Origin: CAZWEZ01 sp964632795
GTDB lineage: Bacteria > Pseudomonadota > Alphaproteobacteria > Rhodospirillales > 2-02-FULL-58-16
Direction of reading: 5' to 3'
Assembly (NCBI GenBank): GCA_964632795.1
Contig: CAZWEZ010000050.1
Span: 1 to 25,835 of the forward strand
Length of the DNA: 25,835 bases
The notes under the pieces are model-generated. The model was given only the letters and a program-made list of their open reading frames with translations. It ran no database searches and was not told the origin of the DNA. Shown in pieces: positions 23,214 to 25,835 of the stretch. Each line of letters begins with the position of its first letter. The first letter of the stretch is position 1. Made by a program: the position numbers and the translations under genes.

Positions 23214-23487
23214 TACTGATACCAAGTCTCGATGATATTGACCCATTGTGACGGACACTCGAGGCCTCCGGCTAGGAGCATGTTGCGCCGTGATGCCGGA
23301 GCATCACAAGCGGCATGGGACGACGTCCGGAGGCCTCGAGTGTCCGCCCTTCGGGTCGCGCTTCCCGCCCTCTCAGTGCGTCGGAAACGCTTAACGATGC
23401 GCCAGCATCGTCGGCGCGTCTCCTCCTGCCGAGAAGACGGGAAACGCGATCACAATGGGTCAATATCATCGAGACTTGGTATTAGTA
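23214..23487. repeat. MITE-like element with 38-base terminal inverted repeats and nested hairpins
   Basis: The ends 23214-23251 and 23450-23487 are inverted repeats of 38 bases with one mismatch, each holding ATACCAAGTCTCGATG and TTGACCCATTGTGA. Inside is a perfect 20-base inverted pair, 23252-23271 with 23326-23345 (CGGACACTCGAGGCCTCCGG on the left), and within that a 7-base stem GTGATGC/GCATCAC (23290-23307). It has no ORF. It fills the gap between convergent tadC and tadD and even supplies the tadD stop codon. It may double as a bidirectional terminator. Its ends belong to the same family as the repeats at both window ends. Confidence 0.85.
23252..23345. terminator. Possible bidirectional terminator hairpin inside the MITE-like element
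   Basis: A perfect 20-base stem with a 54-base loop lies between two convergent genes. There is no T-run after either arm, so it is not a canonical intrinsic terminator. It is given as possible because of its position and stability only. Confidence 0.3.
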
Positions 23488-24228
23488 CCCGAACCTCCGG
23501 AAGGCGGCCAGGTTGTGGGTCACCATGTCGGGGGGCAGGTCGTCCCTGACCATCCGCTCGGCGGCCTCGAGGTCGCCCTTCAGGGCGTACAGCAGGGCCA
23601 GGTTCTGGCGCACCTGGACGATCGAGTTCTCGCTCATCGCCAGGTCCTCGAGGACGGCGATGGCCTCGTCGAGTTTGCCCGCCTGGGCCAGGGACAGGGC
23701 CAGGTTGTTGAGCGCCGTGACGTTGCCCGGCGACAACTCGAGGGCCTTGCGGTATTCGTCGTGGGCGTCGTCGAAACGGCCGACGCGGTCGTACAGGATC
23801 CCAGTCGTCGCGTAGACCTCCCAGCCGTCGGGCGTCATCTCGCGCACCTTGACCAGGTTCTCGCGGGCGTCTTCGATCAGCGACGCGGCAAGCTGCGCCT
23901 TGGCCAGCTCCAGGACCAGGTTCGCCCGCTCCCCATGGTCCCTGATGGCCTTCTTCATCACCCGGATGGCGTCCTTCGGCAACCCGGAATAGCGCAGGTT
24001 CCTGGCGTGTCCGAGAACCGCCTCGAGGTTGTCGGGGTGGCGCTCGTACAGTCTCAGGTAATGGGCCGCCGCGGATTTGTAGTCGTAGGACATCTGGGCG
24101 GCGGCGGCCGATTCCGTCAACGCCGCCGAGATCGATTCCTCCTCGGCGGCGCGCTCCGAGGCGGCGCACCCCAGCAACAGTAACGCCGCCCCTCCGGCAC
24201 AACAAAACCGTTTGATCCCGCCAATCAC
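23482..24228 (-). CDS. tadD: TadD-like TPR lipoprotein
   Basis: A 248-residue lipoprotein with tetratricopeptide repeats, matching TadD, the lipoprotein needed for Tad pilus assembly. The signal ends LLLLGC (Cys21). At least four TPR units follow, such as ADAHYLRL-type SAAAHYLRLYERHPDN, VGRFDDAHDEYRKALELSPGN and AGKLDEAIAVLEDLA. I start at GTG 24228 because GGAGG lies ten bases upstream and the lipoprotein signal is then of normal size; a start at 24321 would put about 50 residues before the Cys. Unlike most loci it is on the opposite strand from tadC. The stop TAA lies inside the right terminal repeat of the MITE-like element. Confidence 0.85.
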   Translation of the reverse strand: MIGGIKRFCCAGGAALLLLGCAASERAAEEESISAALTESAAAAQMSYDYKSAAAHYLRLYERHPDNLEAVLGHARNLRYSGLPKDAIRVMKKAIRDHGERANLVLELAKAQLAASLIEDARENLVKVREMTPDGWEVYATTGILYDRVGRFDDAHDEYRKALELSPGNVTALNNLALSLAQAGKLDEAIAVLEDLAMSENSIVQVRQNLALLYALKGDLEAAERMVRDDLPPDMVTHNLAAFRRFGY

Positions 24229-24387
24229 GCCAAGTAAACCTCCGGAATGGGAAAAACCGGCCTTGCGCAGCCGATATTCCGCTCCGGGGCCAGTGTATAT
24301 CCCACCCCCTGGGGGATGCAAGGGTACCCCGGCGGGCCCGCGACTGTGACGGGCATCACTGTCGCCGCCGCCGAGGCCCCGGGGGAG

Positions 24388-24436
24388 CGGGAAAAGCGAT
24401 CACATGGGGCGCGGAATTATGAAAGTCGGTACTAGT
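24388..24436 (-). repeat. Diverged copy of the dispersed repeat end
   Basis: Read on the minus strand it runs ACTAGTACCGACTTTCATAA, then CCCATGTGATCGC and TTTTCCCG. It aligns with the right end of the element at 23450-23487 and its inner flank (TACTAATACC, CCCATTGTGATCGC, GTTTCCCG) with several substitutions and one indel. It again overlaps the stop codon of the adjacent gene. Confidence 0.55.
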
Positions 24437-24839
24437 GGCCGATCGTTGCCTTCACTTTGTCCATGACCGAAACGTTGATCAGGGTGACTCCGTTCTCGCG
24501 CGCGTATCTTTCGATGGCCTGCTTGGCCATCGGACGGGCGAACTCCGGGACGTTGCTCAGACGCTCCTTCGCGGCGGGATGCCATTGAATTTCATCGGGG
24601 CCGGGCGTCTCGGTTCTCAACGAGGAGGTCGTCACCTGCATCGAGGGCGCGCTTTCCGCGCGGCCGCCGAGATCGACGCCGAAGCTGGACACGATCCGTG
24701 TTTCCCCGGGGTTGGTGACCATCGCCACCTCGCGCCCGCAGGTCGGGCACTTGAAACCGATCTCGAGGGATTCCTCGCCGGCGAGGCCGTGCCGGACGTA
24801 GTCCATGTACCGGTCGCAAGACGTACACAGGAGTTTCAT
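24432..24839 (-). CDS. Zinc-ribbon protein with C-terminal PCP_red domain
   Basis: A 135-residue protein. The N-terminus has two CxxC pairs (Cys5/Cys8 and Cys31/Cys34) forming a likely zinc ribbon or metal site. The C-terminal 50 residues match PCP_red, the short domain named from the protochlorophyllide reductase subunit: WHPAAKERLSNVPEFARPMA, then KQAIERYARENGVTLIN. Nothing else in the window suggests photosynthesis, so a role in iron-sulfur handling with its neighbour is more likely; that is inferred. It begins 17 bases after the Mrp-type gene on the same strand, so the two form an operon. The stop TAG lies in a repeat. Confidence 0.75.
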   Translation of the reverse strand: MKLLCTSCDRYMDYVRHGLAGEESLEIGFKCPTCGREVAMVTNPGETRIVSSFGVDLGGRAESAPSMQVTTSSLRTETPGPDEIQWHPAAKERLSNVPEFARPMAKQAIERYARENGVTLINVSVMDKVKATIGH

Positions 24840-24856
24840 GGATTCTCAATTCCCCC

Positions 24857-25762
24857 TCAAAGCCTGTCGGCCATGGCGGCCTTGTAGTCCAGCGCCTGGT
24901 GGAGGTTCGACGCCATCCGCCCGAAGGCGTCGTCCAACCGGTCGGTGTCCATGGCGCTCCCTCGTCCCAGGAATCCCCGGTGATCGAACGGGAGGCGCGC
25001 CAAGACGGGCAGCCCCATGAGGGTTCCCTCTGCCGTTTCGTCCGCTCCCAGGAATTCCATGGTCGTGTCGCAGGTGGGGCAAACCAGATGACTCATGTTG
25101 AGGACGATACCCAGTAGAGGTATGTCCAGCCCCTGGGCGAAGGCGATCGATTTTCGAACGACGTGGTGCGCCAAGGAAGAAGGGGTGCTCACCACCATGG
25201 CCCCGCTCAGCTCCCCCAACAGTTGGGCGACCACCACCAGTTTGTCGCTGGTTCCCGGCGGCAGGTCGAACAGCATGATGTCGAGCTCGCCCCACTCGAC
25301 ATCCCCGATAAGTTCCCGCGCGACGGTCATTTCCAGGGAGCCGCGCCATATGGCGTCCTGTCGGACCGGTCCGTTCCAGCGGATCGGCATCCGCTCGTCG
25401 TCGAGCAGGAAATCACTGGATACGACCTTGATTCCTTCCACGCCGACAAGGGGCTTCGGATCGGTGAAATCCATTTTCCCCGACATGCCCAACAGGGTCG
25501 GGATGGAAGGACCGTTGATATCGAGGTCGCACACGCCGACCGCAAACCCGAGGCGGGCCAACGTGACCGCCAACCCGGCCGTCACGGTACTCTTGCCGAC
25601 GCCCCCCTTGCCGCTCATGACCGCCACGGAATGGCGAACGGAGGCCATGCGCGATCGAACCCTTTCGATTTGGACCGCCATCTGGCCGGCTATGTCGGAC
25701 TTGTCCTTCCACGGCTTCCCGGTGGCCCCGGGGGTGCTCGAATGATCCGCTGGGATAGTCAT
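24857..25762 (-). CDS. Mrp/NBP35-family P-loop ATPase (iron-sulfur carrier)
   Basis: A 301-residue Mrp/NBP35-type ATPase, a family that carries and transfers Fe-S clusters in the cytoplasm. The deviant Walker A is GKGGVGKST (51-59), followed by VCDLDINGPSIPTLLG and FDLPPGTSDK. The bridging-cluster motif CPTC is present in LVCPTCDTTMEF. The N-terminal 45 residues do not look like the MIP18/DUF59 domain of longer Mrp proteins. ATG 25762 is chosen because AGGACGAAG lies directly upstream; an ATG at 25810 would start inside the dispersed repeat. It heads an operon with the PCP_red protein, a plausible partner or client. Confidence 0.9.
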   Translation of the reverse strand: MTIPADHSSTPGATGKPWKDKSDIAGQMAVQIERVRSRMASVRHSVAVMSGKGGVGKSTVTAGLAVTLARLGFAVGVCDLDINGPSIPTLLGMSGKMDFTDPKPLVGVEGIKVVSSDFLLDDERMPIRWNGPVRQDAIWRGSLEMTVARELIGDVEWGELDIMLFDLPPGTSDKLVVVAQLLGELSGAMVVSTPSSLAHHVVRKSIAFAQGLDIPLLGIVLNMSHLVCPTCDTTMEFLGADETAEGTLMGLPVLARLPFDHRGFLGRGSAMDTDRLDDAFGRMASNLHQALDYKAAMADRL

Positions 25763-25782
25763 CTTCGTCCTGTCCTCCCTTG

Positions 25783-25827
25783 ATACCAAGGGGCACTGAT
25801 AATGACCCATAGAGATCGCCTCGGCGT
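25783..25827 (+). repeat. Dispersed intergenic repeat, copy at window end
   Basis: An exact reverse complement of 8-52 over 45 bases. It lies about 20 bases upstream of the Mrp-type start codon, so it forms part of that gene's leader or upstream region. An ATG at 25810 in the repeat is in frame with the gene but is probably not its start. Confidence 0.85.
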
Positions 25828-25835
25828 CCCGCCGG

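Noticed and set aside
23232..23549. 105-residue plus-strand ORF in the tadC-tadD gap
   Set aside because: It is composed of inverted-repeat arms and reads antisense into tadD, with no codon bias or ribosome-binding site.

Overview
The window looks like a chromosomal segment of a high-GC alphaproteobacterium, probably Rhodospirillales-like. The evidence is the alphaproteobacterial Tad/Cpa pilus gene order, a MarR regulator resembling the alphaproteobacterial LdtR group, a glutaryl-CoA dehydrogenase, KDO/heptose sugar phosphatases of a Gram-negative envelope, and small palindromic intergenic repeats of a kind common in that class. The taxonomy is inference; no rRNA or tRNA gene was seen to fix it, and no CRISPR array was seen.

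Layout. (1) 1-2430: a KdsC-type sugar-phosphate phosphatase translationally coupled to a PAS-GGDEF-EAL protein (both minus strand). (2) 2430-3800: an AT-rich regulatory stretch, a doubtful small gene, a ParE/RelE-Phd toxin-antitoxin pair with a palindromic operator, and a gene-poor leader. (3) 3801-8770: metabolic and signalling genes: glutaryl-CoA dehydrogenase, zinc alcohol dehydrogenase, an M20 amidohydrolase on the opposite strand, and a class III nucleotidyl cyclase. (4) 8771-11280: an accessory island of visibly lower GC with a DUF262 protein (DGQQR motif) overlapping a HEPN-type putative RNase (R-x4-H), followed by what may be the 3' remnant of an older gene. (5) 11279-13700: GmhB-like phosphatase, a MITE-like repeat, MarR regulator, DUF6166 protein, an unlisted 37-residue membrane protein, and a PilZ protein. 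(6) 13850-24230: a Crp-family regulator followed by cpaA, cpaB, cpaC, cpaD, cpaE, cpaF, tadB, tadC, and convergently tadD. This is a nearly complete Tad pilus assembly operon, but without a visible Flp pilin or TadE/F/G pseudopilin. (7) 24430-25762: an Mrp/NBP35-type ATPase followed by a zinc-ribbon/PCP_red protein.

How the parts may work together. A cyclase, a Crp-type receptor placed directly in front of cpaA, a PilZ c-di-GMP receptor facing it, and a GGDEF-EAL protein whose cyclase half looks dead suggest that cyclic nucleotides control Tad-dependent attachment; this is inference from position and motifs. Two families of short inverted-repeat elements sit at gene 3' ends. One family lies in inverted orientation at both ends of the window, so the window may be bounded by a dispersed repeat.

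The observations most worth following are: the missing start and apparent one-base frameshift at the head of cpaE; the DUF262-HEPN pair as a candidate defence system; the MITE-like elements that supply stop codons and even C-terminal residues to adjacent genes; and the Mrp/PCP_red pairing.
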